Positions 41,463 to 50,401 are shown, numbered from the stretch's first letter. The stretch is 64,000 nt of DNA from Sinorhizobium sp. 6-70 (GCF_030124375.1 NZ_JASKLS010000022.1:35890-99889); one strand, 5' to 3'. Notes: generated by a model from the letters alone, not told the origin. Made by a program: numbers and translations.

Positions 41463-42500
41463 ATGTCGGGACTTGCCCTTCAGAACGTCGTCAAGGAATT
41501 CGGGTCCTTCAGGGCCGTCAACAATGTCGAGCTCACGGTGCCGCACGGCACCTTCGTTTGCATGCTCGGCCCGTCTGGCTGCGGCAAGACGACGTTGCTG
41601 CGCATGATCGCCGGGCTCGATCTGCCGACGGGAGGCGCAATCCGCCTCGACGGCGAAGACATCACCCACGTGCCGACCCATAAGCGCAATCTCGGCATGG
41701 TGTTCCAGTCGCTGGCGCTCTTCCCGCACCTGACGGTCGGCGAAAACATCGCCTATCCCTTGCGCATCCGCAAGGCGCCGAAGGAGGACCAGAAGCGGCG
41801 GGTCGAGGAACTGCTGTCGATGATCCACCTCTCCGGCTATGCCGACCGGCCGGTCTCCAAGCTTTCCGGCGGTCAGCGCCAGCGTGTGGCAATCGCCCGC
41901 GCGCTGGCAATCTCGCCGAAGCTTTTCCTTCTCGACGAGCCGCTTTCGGCACTCGACGCGAAGCTCAGGGAAGCGATGCAAGTGGAACTGCGCCAATTGC
42001 AGCAGCGGCTCGGGATTACGACGATCGTCGTCACGCACGACCAGCGCGAAGCAATGACGATGGCCGATACGGTGGTCGTCATGAATGGCGGGGAAATCCG
42101 CCAGGCGGCCTCGCCGATCGAAATCTACCGCCGGCCGGCGGACAGTTTCGTCGCCGACTTCATCGGCCAGACCAACCTGATCGAAGCCGAAGCGGACACG
42201 CAGGGCCATGTTTCCGTACTCGGCCAGTCGGTGCCGGGTCTCGCCTTGCCGTCCGGTGAGGCAAAGGCGACGCTTTCAATTCGTCCCGAGGACGTGCACC
42301 TGACGGCGCCGGGTGCCGGTGCGATTTCCGGCACGGTCACCTTCGTGCGCGATCTCGGCGGAACGATCGAAACGTTTGTCGACGTCGCCGGCCGCCAGAT
42401 CGTCGCCGTCTCCACGCCGCGCGAGCGGCCGGACGTCACCGTCGGCCAGCAGGTCGGCGTCGCGCTCACTCCGGATGTTTGCGTGGTGCTCAGGAAATGA
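41463..42500 (+). CDS. Polyamine-type ABC transporter ATP-binding protein (PotA-like)
   Basis: The 345-residue ATPase has Walker A GPSGCGKTT, signature LSGGQRQR, Walker B LFLLDEPLSALD, H-loop VTHDQ and a C-terminal TOBE domain (LSIRPEDVHLTAPG). The DLPTGGAIRLDGEDITHVPTHKRNLGMVFQ stretch is typical of PotA/FbpC-like ATPases. Its RBS is weak (GACGGGAAAT) and directly follows the repeat hairpin. The stop overlaps the permease start (ATGA). Confidence 0.9.
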   Translation: MSGLALQNVVKEFGSFRAVNNVELTVPHGTFVCMLGPSGCGKTTLLRMIAGLDLPTGGAIRLDGEDITHVPTHKRNLGMVFQSLALFPHLTVGENIAYPLRIRKAPKEDQKRRVEELLSMIHLSGYADRPVSKLSGGQRQRVAIARALAISPKLFLLDEPLSALDAKLREAMQVELRQLQQRLGITTIVVTHDQREAMTMADTVVVMNGGEIRQAASPIEIYRRPADSFVADFIGQTNLIEAEADTQGHVSVLGQSVPGLALPSGEAKATLSIRPEDVHLTAPGAGAISGTVTFVRDLGGTIETFVDVAGRQIVAVSTPRERPDVTVGQQVGVALTPDVCVVLRK

Positions 42501-43351
42501 GACGCGAACCGCCCCAGACTGTCGGCGACTACACGCCGCTCCTTTTCCCCGCGGCGATGCTGACCATCTTCTTCGTCGTGCCCTTCGGCACGATGATCGC
42601 CGTGAGCTTCTTCCAGCGCCAGCAGGGCGGCTTCTATACGCCGGCCTTCGTCTTCGACAATTACGCCCGCTTTCTCACGGCCTTTTTCGGCGGCGTGCTG
42701 GGCTTCTCGCTCATGATGGCGATCGCTGTCGCCATCTGCTGCGTCGTGCTGGCGCTGCCCTTCACCTACATGCTGACGCGGATGGCGCGCAGCGTGCAGG
42801 TCGTCTGGTTGGTCGCGCTGCTCTCGGTGCTCTCGCTCTCCGAGGTCATCATCGGTTTCGCCTGGTCGACACTCTTCTCGCGCACGGCCGGTATCACCAA
42901 CATCCTCGTCGCACTCGGCCTCATGGGCGAGGCCAAGGCGCTGACCCCGAGTTTCGCCGCAGTGCTGACGGGCATGGTCTATCAGGCCTTCCCCTACACG
43001 GTGCTCGTATTGTTCCCGGCGCTTGTCCGGCTCGATCCGACCTTGACCGAGGCCGCGCGAACGCTTGGAGCCTCGCCGCTCAAGGCCTTCTTTACCGTCG
43101 TCGTTCCGGCGCTGAGGAACACGATCGTTGCGACGCTGATCATGGTCTTCATCTTCGCGCTCGGTTCCTATCTGCTGCCGCAGCTTCTCGGCCGGCCACA
43201 GCATTGGACGCTGTCGGTGCTGATCACCGACCAGGCGATCTACCAGTCGAACATGCCTTTCGCTGCGGCGATGGCGGTGTTCCTCGTGCTGGTGACGCTC
43301 GGGCTGGTCGCCTTGACGGTGATTGCGGGACGAAAGGGAGAGGCGGCATGA
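42497..43351 (+). CDS. Polyamine-type ABC transporter permease (PotB-like)
   Basis: The 284-residue membrane protein has six helices, beginning LLFPAAMLTIFFVVPFGTMIAVSF, and the EAA motif TEAARTLGASPLKAFFTVVVPAL. It overlaps the ATPase gene and the second permease gene by 4 bases each, so translation is coupled. Confidence 0.9.
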   Translation: MRREPPQTVGDYTPLLFPAAMLTIFFVVPFGTMIAVSFFQRQQGGFYTPAFVFDNYARFLTAFFGGVLGFSLMMAIAVAICCVVLALPFTYMLTRMARSVQVVWLVALLSVLSLSEVIIGFAWSTLFSRTAGITNILVALGLMGEAKALTPSFAAVLTGMVYQAFPYTVLVLFPALVRLDPTLTEAARTLGASPLKAFFTVVVPALRNTIVATLIMVFIFALGSYLLPQLLGRPQHWTLSVLITDQAIYQSNMPFAAAMAVFLVLVTLGLVALTVIAGRKGEAA

Positions 43352-44148
43352 CGTCCATTTTCCGCAAGTTCTATTTCTTCCTGATCGCGCTCTTCCTTGC
43401 GCTGCCGCTGATCGTGGTTGCCGGCGTTTCGGTCAACCAAAAGCAGACGCTTGCCTTCCCGCCACAGGGCTTTTCGACATCCTGGTACGGCGAGATCTTC
43501 CTGAACCCCGAATGGCGAAACGCGCTGATGGCCTCGGTGACGCTGGCGGTGCTTTCGGCAGCGCTTGCCGTCGCCATTGCCTTGCCGCTTGCGTGGTTCC
43601 TGTGGCGGCGGATAGCGCCCTGGGCGAACGTCTTCCAGCTTCTGGGCGTTGCGCCCTTCACGCTGCCGCCGGTGATCACGGCGCTGGGGCTTCTCACCTT
43701 CTGGGCGACCGTCGGCTTCTACGGCCAGCCCTGGACTGCGGTCGTCAGCCACGCGATCTTCTTCGTGACGCTGCCGCTCGTCACCTTGTCCCTCGGCTTC
43801 ACGTCGATCGATCGTTCGCTGGTCGAGGCAGCATCGACCATGGGCGCGGACGAGCGCACGGTGTTCCGCACCGTGGTGCTGCCGCTAATCCTGCCCTACA
43901 TCGTCTCGGGCTATGCCTTTGCGTTCGTGCTGTCGCTCAATGAGTATATCGTCGCCTACATGACCGTCGGCTTCACCATGGAGACGCTGCCGATCAAGAT
44001 CTTCAACGCGCTACGCTACGGCTACACGCCGACCATGGCCTCGGTGACGATCCTCTTCGTCACGACGGCCGCGGTCATCTTCGGCCTCGTCGCCCGTTTC
44101 GGAGACCTGCCGAAGCTGCTGGGCGCCATGTCATCGGATGGCAAATGA
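43348..44148 (+). CDS. Polyamine-type ABC transporter permease (PotC-like)
   Basis: The 266-residue membrane protein begins with FYFFLIALFLALPLIVVAGVS and carries the EAA motif VEAASTMGADERTVFRTVVLPL. It forms the heterodimeric channel with the PotB-like partner. Its stop overlaps the start of the amidase gene (ATGATGA), tying the enzyme to the transporter. Confidence 0.9.
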   Translation: MTSIFRKFYFFLIALFLALPLIVVAGVSVNQKQTLAFPPQGFSTSWYGEIFLNPEWRNALMASVTLAVLSAALAVAIALPLAWFLWRRIAPWANVFQLLGVAPFTLPPVITALGLLTFWATVGFYGQPWTAVVSHAIFFVTLPLVTLSLGFTSIDRSLVEAASTMGADERTVFRTVVLPLILPYIVSGYAFAFVLSLNEYIVAYMTVGFTMETLPIKIFNALRYGYTPTMASVTILFVTTAAVIFGLVARFGDLPKLLGAMSSDGK

Positions 44149-44930
44149 TGAAGCTTGCCGCTTTGCAGATGAAGTCCATTGGCGGTGACGTCGCCGCCAA
44201 TCTCGGCCGGATCGCCGCTGCGGCCGCGGAGGCGTCGCGCCAGGGCGCGACGCTGCTCCTCACGCCCGAACTCGGCATTACCGGCTACGGTGCCGGTGAC
44301 GTGATCCGTGACATCGCCGAAGACGCCGACGGCCCAATCGTGCAGCGGTTGCAGCAGATCTCGGCCGAAGCCGGTATCGCCATCATTGCCGGCTTTGCCG
44401 AGCGGGAGGGTGACGCGGTCTACAACAGCGCCGTCCATGTCGACGGTGACGCTGCCCCGACGGTCTATCGCAAGTCGCACCTCTACGGCGACTACGAACG
44501 CTCGCTGTTCACGCCGGCAGAACCGTCGACCCGCCTCTTCGAACACCAAGGCGTCAGGTGCGGCATGCTGATCTGCTACGACGTCGAGTTTCCCGAAAAT
44601 GTCCGCCGGCTCGCGCTTGCCGGTGCTGATGCAGTGCTGGTGCCGACGGCGCTTCCGGCAGGCTGGTCGGGAACCTTCATCGCCGATCACATGATCCAGA
44701 CAAGGGCGTTCGAGAACCAGCTTTTCGTAGCCTACATCAATCATTGCGGTTCCGATGCGATGTTTTCCTTCGCCGGTTCGTCGCGCATCGCTTCGCCGGA
44801 CGGGCAACTCCTGGCAAAAGCGAACTCCGCAGATGAAACCCTGATCTTCGCTGAAATCGACCCGGAGTTGTTTGCCATTTCGCGGTCGGAGAATACCTAT
44901 CTCCGGGACCTGCAGCATCCGCGCCGCTAG
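44145..44930 (+). CDS. Carbon-nitrogen hydrolase (nitrilase superfamily amidase)
   Basis: The 261-residue protein has the complete catalytic set Glu42 (TPELGITGY), Lys110 (YRKSHLYG) and Cys144 (LICYDVEFPE). It resembles the RamA-like amidase group more than N-carbamoylputrescine amidase AguB, which is about 290 residues. Being translationally coupled to the permease genes, it should act on an imported amide. With the ureohydrolase upstream, one attractive possibility is 4-guanidinobutyramide to 4-guanidinobutyrate. That substrate is inference. Confidence 0.87.
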   Translation: MMKLAALQMKSIGGDVAANLGRIAAAAAEASRQGATLLLTPELGITGYGAGDVIRDIAEDADGPIVQRLQQISAEAGIAIIAGFAEREGDAVYNSAVHVDGDAAPTVYRKSHLYGDYERSLFTPAEPSTRLFEHQGVRCGMLICYDVEFPENVRRLALAGADAVLVPTALPAGWSGTFIADHMIQTRAFENQLFVAYINHCGSDAMFSFAGSSRIASPDGQLLAKANSADETLIFAEIDPELFAISRSENTYLRDLQHPRR

Positions 44931-45020
44931 ATCGTTCGCTTTGGGAGAACAATCTGTTCGCGTCGCTTTCTCTTTTTGAAACGACCAGGCCGACCGATAT
45001 TATGGCTCAACGAAATGCCC

Positions 45021-45070
45021 GCGTTACGGCGCCGTGCGTCTTTTGAGACGCCCAAAGGCCAGCGTAACGC
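45021..45070 (-). repeat. Partial family-R repeat, copy 6 (inverted)
   Basis: Only the hairpin end of the repeat is present: GCGTTACGGCGCCGTGCGTC, TTTTGAGACGC and CCAGCGTAACGC. The ends GCGTTAC and GTAACGC are complementary, so the whole segment can fold as one long stem. It ends 18 bases before the dioxygenase ATG. Confidence 0.7.
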
Positions 45071-45088
45071 ACTGAACTGGAGGCAATC

Positions 45089-46042
45089 ATGAGCTTGCAA
45101 CTGACCGGTATCCACCATCTCACGGCGATCACGGCCAATGCGCCGGAAAACCTGCGCTTCTACACCAAGACGCTCGGGCTGAGGCTGGTCAAGAAAACCG
45201 TCAACCAGGACGACACGACCGCCTATCATCTTTTCTATGCCGACGGACAAGCAACACCCGGTAGCGACCTGACCTTCTTCGACTGGCCGGTCGGCCCCGA
45301 GGGACGCGGCACGCACAGTATTTCGCGCACCGGGTTCCGAGTCGGCAGCGCCGAAAGTGTCAGATGGTGGAAGCGTCGGTTTACCGAACTGAACGTCTCC
45401 GCCGGCGAGGTCACGGAAATCGACGGCCGGACGTCGGTCGACTTCGAGGACGGTGAAGGCCAGCGCTTCCGACTTCTGGACGATGGCGGGCTTGCGCCGT
45501 CGCATCCATGGGAAAAGAGCCCGGTTCCCACCGAGCACCAGATCAAGGGCCTCGGCCCGATTACGATCAGCGTGCCGGATATCACCAACACGGCGCTCGT
45601 GCTCACGCACGTCATGAACATGACGGACGTGCGCGCCTATCCTGCGCCCGACGGCGTCGGCGAAGTGCATGTTTTCTCGATGGGCGAGGGCGGTCCCGGG
45701 GCCGAGTTGCATGTCGCGGTCCAGCCGGGCCTGCCAATCGCGCGCCAAGGCGCGGGTGGGGTGCACCACGTCGCCTTCCGCACGCCGGATGTCGATGGGC
45801 TGCATCAGTGGACGGAACGGCTGAACGGCTTCCGCTTGCCGTCGAGCGGCGAGGTCGAGCGCTTCTATTTTCGCTCGCTCTATTTCCGCGAGCCGAACGG
45901 CATCCTGTTCGAGATTGCGACCGACGGTCCCGGCTTTGCCGTCGACGAACCGATGGAAACGCTCGGCGAAAGCCTTTCGCTGCCGCCGTTCCTTGAGCCG
46001 AAGCGGGCTCAGATCGAGGCAGGGCTGAAGCCTTTGGAGTAG
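45089..46042 (+). CDS. Ring-cleaving dioxygenase, VOC family (MhqO-like)
   Basis: The 317-residue protein has two vicinal-oxygen-chelate modules. Metal ligands fit His9 or His10 (TGIHHLTAIT), His227 (GVHHVAFRT) and Glu275 (GILFEIATD). Together with LGLRLVKKTVNQDD and REPNGILFEIATDGPGF this matches the MhqO group, which opens hydroquinone or catechol rings and protects against quinones in Bacillus. It is a cytoplasmic Fe(II) enzyme. The neighbouring FMN reductase and dioxygenase-esterase fusion make a coherent quinone-detoxification group. Confidence 0.88.
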   Translation: MSLQLTGIHHLTAITANAPENLRFYTKTLGLRLVKKTVNQDDTTAYHLFYADGQATPGSDLTFFDWPVGPEGRGTHSISRTGFRVGSAESVRWWKRRFTELNVSAGEVTEIDGRTSVDFEDGEGQRFRLLDDGGLAPSHPWEKSPVPTEHQIKGLGPITISVPDITNTALVLTHVMNMTDVRAYPAPDGVGEVHVFSMGEGGPGAELHVAVQPGLPIARQGAGGVHHVAFRTPDVDGLHQWTERLNGFRLPSSGEVERFYFRSLYFREPNGILFEIATDGPGFAVDEPMETLGESLSLPPFLEPKRAQIEAGLKPLE

Positions 46043-46049
46043 CCGCAAG

Positions 46050-46081
46050 AAGCCGAGACATCGTTCTCGGCTTTCTTTTTT
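46050..46081 (+). terminator. Intrinsic terminator after MhqO-like gene
   Basis: AAGCCGAG pairs with CTCGGCTT across an 8-base loop, followed by TCTTTTTTG. It lies 8 bases after the stop codon. Confidence 0.8.
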
Positions 46082-46100
46082 GTCCTTTGACCTCTAGTTC

Positions 46101-46203
46101 TACTGAATGCCTTAAGTCGTAGCCGATTCAAGGATAAAAACATGCGGCAATTCAAAGTGCTACAGCGTCTTTTGCGCGTCTGATACGACGCGCGTCGCTG
46201 TAG
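46101..46203 (+). repeat. Mosaic intergenic repeat, family R, full-length copy 7
   Basis: TACTGAATG, CCTTAAGTCGTAGCCGATT, AACATGCGGCAATTCAAAG, TGCTACAGCGTCTTTTGCG and the closing GCGTCTGATACGACGC hairpin align with the copy near 35.1 kb over the full length. Confidence 0.85.
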
Positions 46204-46257
46204 TGTGGAAGGGCGGCCTTGGGCCGCCGATGCGCGGACAAGAGGAACCCATCATTC

Positions 46258-46821
46258 ATGACGAAGATTCTCGGCATATCGGGCAGTCTGCGAAAGGCTT
46301 CCTTCAATACGGCTTTACTGAAGGCAGCAAAATCCCTCGCGCCGGACAACATTGAATTCGAGACCGCAACGCTGCACGGCATCCCGCTCTATGATGGCGA
46401 TGTGGAGGCTGAGAGCGGCGTTCCGGCGGCGGCGGCCGAACTCAAGCAGAAGATCGCGGCGGCGGACGGAGTGATCCTTTTCACGCCGGAGTACAACAAC
46501 TCGATGCCCGGCGTTTTCAAGAACGCGATCGACTGGCTCAGTCGTCCGCCGGCCGACACCAAAAAGGTGTTCGGTTGTCGGCCCTTTGCGTTGGCCGGTG
46601 CGTCGCCTGGGAATTTCGGCACCATTCTCAGCCAGAATGCCTGGCTCTCCGTGATGCGGACGCTCGGGGCCGACCTGTGGTCGGGGAAGCGGTTGATATT
46701 GCCGAAGGCCGCCACGTTGTTCGACAGCGAGGGGCAATTGACCGACGAGCAGACCCGGGAGCGCTTACGCGACTTTGTCACGGCCTTCGCGGAGTATGTC
46801 GCCTCGGCGAAAGCATCTTAA
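46258..46821 (+). CDS. NADPH-dependent FMN reductase (azo/quinone reductase type)
   Basis: The 187-residue flavodoxin-like protein has the FMN phosphate-binding ILGISGSLRKASFNTAL, FTPEYNNSMPGVFKNAIDWLSR and LAGASPGNFGT segments of the YieF/ChrR/AzoR-like family. It should reduce quinones, azo compounds or chromate with two electrons, avoiding semiquinones. It stands between two ring-cleaving dioxygenase genes, which supports a quinone role. The start is the ATG after AGAGGAACCC. Confidence 0.88.
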   Translation: MTKILGISGSLRKASFNTALLKAAKSLAPDNIEFETATLHGIPLYDGDVEAESGVPAAAAELKQKIAAADGVILFTPEYNNSMPGVFKNAIDWLSRPPADTKKVFGCRPFALAGASPGNFGTILSQNAWLSVMRTLGADLWSGKRLILPKAATLFDSEGQLTDEQTRERLRDFVTAFAEYVASAKAS

Positions 46822-46839
46822 CCCGTTCGGGCCACGGCA

Positions 46840-48396
46840 TCAGAGACCGTGTTCCGCCATCCAGCGGCGAATGGCTTCGACATCGTCGTCACCGATGCCG
46901 TGATGAGTGTCGATGTCCAGTGCCTTGAGGGTTGCGCCGGTGTCGGCGAGGATCTTTATCAAGGCCGGCGCATATTTGCCGTAGGGATCTTCCTTGCCTG
47001 TCAGCACCAGAACGTTTGCTCCGGCAAGATCGGGTGTCGGCGCGTCTTCGAGCGCGGCCATTGCCCGCATCATCACCACGTTCCTAATGAGGCCGGGGTA
47101 AAGCAGCATCACGGCAGCCAGCATATTGGCGCCGTTCGAGTAGCCGATGAAGATGGTCCTGTCAGGCGTGAGTCCATAGCCCTCGCGCGCGCCCTCGACG
47201 AAGGCGACGAAGGCCTCTGCCTCCGAGCGGATGTCCTGTTGGTCGAACGTTGTCATCGACAGGCGGCGGAACCAGCGCGGGAAACCTTCCTCGGTGCTTC
47301 GGCCGCGCACTCCAAGTAAGGTGGCGTAAGGATCGACCTGATGCCCGAAGGGGAGCATGTCGGTCTCGTTGCCGCCGCTGCCGTGCAAGAGCACGAAGGT
47401 GCGGAGGTTGGGTTCGTCCGGGTGATAGAAGCGGTGGATGAAAGGGAGGTCGCGCGGGGTCAGCCGCGGCTCGCCGGGCAGGGCGAATTGCGGAAGCTTC
47501 ACCAAGGTCGCGGCCGCATCGGCTTCCAATTGCGGCGGCAGGAACAACTTGGATCCGAGCGTGTCCGGCAACTCGTCGACCGCAAAACCCGGACCGTCGG
47601 TCGCGAACTCGTAGAGCGAGCCGCCCGGTTCACGCACATAGAGCGAGAAGAAATACTTGCGGTCGTGCGCGCTGGTCGCGCCGGCGTGTTCCTGCTCGAG
47701 ATCGGCGCGCACGGCCAGCACCGTCGCCTCATCCGGGGCGCGGAAGGCGATATGGTCGATCGTGCCGGTGCCGGGCGCCGACGTCCAAAAGCCGGTGGCG
47801 TCGCGCACGTCGATGACGTCTCCGGACTTCGACGTGAAGCGCCGGATCGTGGCCGTTGCTCCGGTCTCCGCATAGCCGAAATGATTTTGCAGGAAGTGGG
47901 CGGTCTCCTTCGGCTTCTCGGTGAGAATGGTCGCGCCGCGCAGCCGCCGGATCGCGTCCGTCTCCGGAATATCCCGGCTCGCCCATGGAGCGGGTTCGGC
48001 AAGCGCGTTGGTTCCGACCAGTTTCACGATCACGCCGTCCGGATCCTTGAGACGCAGCACCGGCTCGCCGAACTCCTGCGCAGGCCCGGTCGCCTGAATG
48101 TTGAACTGCAATGCGCGCGTCAGCCAGAAGCCGATGCTCTCCGGTGGGATGGCGAAGGCGATTTCGCTCGGCTGACCGTGGCCGACGCGTCCGGGCGAGC
48201 CGTCTTCCCACATCAGGAAGGTGACGAGCGAGCCCGGCGACCCCGCCGCATCCCCGTAAAAGAGATGCAATTGGTTGGGGTCCTCGTAGCCGCCGGTTCG
48301 CTTGACGAGGCGCAGGCCAAGAAAGCCGACATAGAAATCGACATTTGCCTGCACTTTGCGGGCGATCAGGGTGATGTGGTGGATGCCGCTGGTCAC
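46840..48396 (-). CDS. Fusion of ring-cleaving dioxygenase (MhqO-like) and alpha/beta hydrolase (MhqD-like)
   Basis: The first 300 of 518 residues are a complete VOC dioxygenase (ligands His6 or His7, His215, Glu263). A linker of about 20 residues leads to a carboxylesterase/phospholipase-type alpha/beta hydrolase: oxyanion segment VLLHGSGGNETDML, nucleophile Ser420 in GYSNG, Asp470 in GKEDPYG and His498 or His499. In Bacillus these are the separate MhqO and MhqD of one operon. A fused enzyme could pass the ring-opened product straight to the hydrolase. It is convergent with the FMN reductase gene. Confidence 0.9.
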   Translation of the reverse strand: MTSGIHHITLIARKVQANVDFYVGFLGLRLVKRTGGYEDPNQLHLFYGDAAGSPGSLVTFLMWEDGSPGRVGHGQPSEIAFAIPPESIGFWLTRALQFNIQATGPAQEFGEPVLRLKDPDGVIVKLVGTNALAEPAPWASRDIPETDAIRRLRGATILTEKPKETAHFLQNHFGYAETGATATIRRFTSKSGDVIDVRDATGFWTSAPGTGTIDHIAFRAPDEATVLAVRADLEQEHAGATSAHDRKYFFSLYVREPGGSLYEFATDGPGFAVDELPDTLGSKLFLPPQLEADAAATLVKLPQFALPGEPRLTPRDLPFIHRFYHPDEPNLRTFVLLHGSGGNETDMLPFGHQVDPYATLLGVRGRSTEEGFPRWFRRLSMTTFDQQDIRSEAEAFVAFVEGAREGYGLTPDRTIFIGYSNGANMLAAVMLLYPGLIRNVVMMRAMAALEDAPTPDLAGANVLVLTGKEDPYGKYAPALIKILADTGATLKALDIDTHHGIGDDDVEAIRRWMAEHGL

Positions 48397-48462
48397 CGTC
48401 TTGTCCCTCTGCGCGTCGACTGCGCACTGCTCTCGGGGGGCCTGGTTACGTCCGTGAATCGC

Positions 48463-49320
48463 TCAGCCTTTTTTGCCGGCGAGGAAGACCTTGAAGGCTT
48501 CGCCATGGTCCGGATGCCAGCGCGAAAGCGGCGGCCGGTTCTCGACGATGTCGCCCGCCGCCCACAGGATGCGTTTCTCGTCCGTCGAGCGGTCGACCTC
48601 GTTGTCCGGGCAGAGGATATAGAAGTCCCCGCGTTCGAGGCTTTCCATCATGAAGTCCACGGTCTCATCCGCGGTCCATGCGCCCGCCGGCTTCTCCGTG
48701 CGCCCGTGGGAGGTCAGCGATGTGTAAACGAAGCCGGGGATCAGGAGATGCGCGGCGACCTTGCAGCCCTCGGTGTTGCGCAGTTCATGCTGCAGCGCCT
48801 CGGTGAAGGCCTTCACCCCGGCCTTCGAGACATTGTAGGCCGGATCGCCGGGCGGGGTGGTGATACCTTGTTTCGATCCGGTATTGATGATGAGCCCCGG
48901 CTCGCCATGGGCGATCATGGCGGGCGCGAAAATCCGCGAGCCGTTGATCACGCCCCAGAGATTGACTGCAAGCACGGCTTCCCAGTTCTCCAGCGGGCCA
49001 AACATCGAGCTGCCCGGCTGGATGCCGGCATTGTTCATCAGCACATGCACGTGGCCGAACCGCTCGCTTGCCGAACGCGCCAGCGCCACGAGGTCATCGG
49101 GGCGGGAGACGTCCGTGGCGATTGCGGCGACATCGCTCGCGCCGCCCGTGGCAATCCTTGCCACCTCGGCCGCGGCCGCCTGCAAGCGCTCGCCGGGCAG
49201 GTCGGCAAGGACAACCTTCAGCCCGAGGCCGGCGAATCGTTTGGCCGCGGCAAACCCGATACCCGAGGCAGCTCCGGTGATGACGGCGACATGGTTTTTT
49301 GCAATGGCGGCGTAGGACAT
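48463..49320 (-). CDS. Short-chain dehydrogenase/reductase
   Basis: The 285-residue SDR has TGAASGIG near residue 16, NNAG, a Ser in INTGSKQG and the catalytic YNVSK. Asp in the VVLADLPGER segment suggests NAD. A C-terminal extension of about 60 residues (ILCPDNEVDRSTDEKRILWA onward) is longer than in simple SDRs. It lies 66 bases upstream of the fusion-dioxygenase gene on the same strand, so the two likely form an operon. The substrate is unknown. I chose the ATG giving MSYAAIAKNHVAVITG. Confidence 0.88.
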   Translation of the reverse strand: MSYAAIAKNHVAVITGAASGIGFAAAKRFAGLGLKVVLADLPGERLQAAAAEVARIATGGASDVAAIATDVSRPDDLVALARSASERFGHVHVLMNNAGIQPGSSMFGPLENWEAVLAVNLWGVINGSRIFAPAMIAHGEPGLIINTGSKQGITTPPGDPAYNVSKAGVKAFTEALQHELRNTEGCKVAAHLLIPGFVYTSLTSHGRTEKPAGAWTADETVDFMMESLERGDFYILCPDNEVDRSTDEKRILWAAGDIVENRPPLSRWHPDHGEAFKVFLAGKKG

Positions 49321-49534
49321 GGCGTAGATCCCCGTTGACGGCGGAAAGGTCCGAAAGAGATAGAGCGGCGGCGGCGCCAAGTCCATCGCAATCGCCGGCG
49401 AACCGGCTTGTGAAACATCTGAAATGGCATCGCTTTCCAGCAAGCGTCCTTGTCCGGAAGGATGTGAGCGCTACCTCACTTATCAGGGGCCTTTATGGAT
49501 AGGGTTCCTCTGCACGCCCGGCCACGAGATGTTC

Positions 49535-50290
49535 ATGGCAAGCCAAACGAGCAAGAACAGCAAACGCACGCCCTGTGAAAATTGTCCCCTTCGCCAACTC
49601 GCGCTCTTTCGCGATTTCGCAGCCGAGGAACTCGCCTTCGTTTCGGATTTCAAGACGGGCGAGTTGGCAGTCGATAGCGGCGCGACGATAATCCTTGAAG
49701 GTATGCATAGCGCTCATCTCTTCACTGTCCTTGCCGGCTGGGGCTTTCGATACAAGATGCTCGACGACGGCCGGCGTCAGATCCTGAACTATGTGATGCC
49801 GGGAGATATTGTCGGACTGCAAGGCAGCCTGATGGGAGAAATGCAGCATTCGATCGAGGCGCTTTCGCCGGTGACTCTCTGCGTCTTCGAGCGGGACAGG
49901 CTAAATCAGCTTTATACCAAACACCCCGATCTTGCCTATGATCTGACCTGGATCGCGGCCCGGGAGGAACGCATGCTTGACGAGCATCTCCTGAGCATTG
50001 GCCGGCGTTCGGCACTTGAGAGGGCCGCCTATCTCCTTGCCTTTCTTTACCAGCGGGCAAAGGTATTGGAGCTGTTTCGCGGCAATCGCGTCGCGATCCC
50101 GATCCGCCAGCAGCATGTCGCCGACACGCTTGGTCTCTCGGTCGTCCACACCAACAAGACCCTGAAGAAGCTTGCCGACCGCGGGCTCATTCGGTGGGTG
50201 GACGGGGGATGCAACGTGCGCGATGTCGATGGGCTGCTTGCGATTGCCGAGTGGGGCGGTATCAGCGAGCACAAGCGGCCATTCATCTGA
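49535..50290 (+). CDS. Crp/Fnr-family transcriptional regulator
   Basis: The roughly 251-residue protein has a cyclic-nucleotide-binding-like beta-roll (ATIILEGMHSAHLFTVLAGWGFRYKM), a dimer helix and a C-terminal winged helix (IPIRQQHVADTLGLSVVHTNKTLKKLADRGLI). The N-terminus has CENCPLR with two Cys but not the four-Cys arrangement of oxygen-sensing FNR. An in-frame ATG two codons earlier is equally possible, and the frame is open further upstream. It is divergent from the SDR/fusion operon and may control it or the adjacent receiver gene. Confidence 0.9.
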   Translation: MASQTSKNSKRTPCENCPLRQLALFRDFAAEELAFVSDFKTGELAVDSGATIILEGMHSAHLFTVLAGWGFRYKMLDDGRRQILNYVMPGDIVGLQGSLMGEMQHSIEALSPVTLCVFERDRLNQLYTKHPDLAYDLTWIAAREERMLDEHLLSIGRRSALERAAYLLAFLYQRAKVLELFRGNRVAIPIRQQHVADTLGLSVVHTNKTLKKLADRGLIRWVDGGCNVRDVDGLLAIAEWGGISEHKRPFI

Positions 50291-50401
50291 TGTGGCGGTC
50301 ACATGTCAATTTTAAATGCCAGGACACTCTTTACGGCCTAGCTTGGATGTTCGAGGATCAAGCCTCGGTTTGCGGGGCAGGGTTCTGAAAGGGCGTCGGG
50401 A

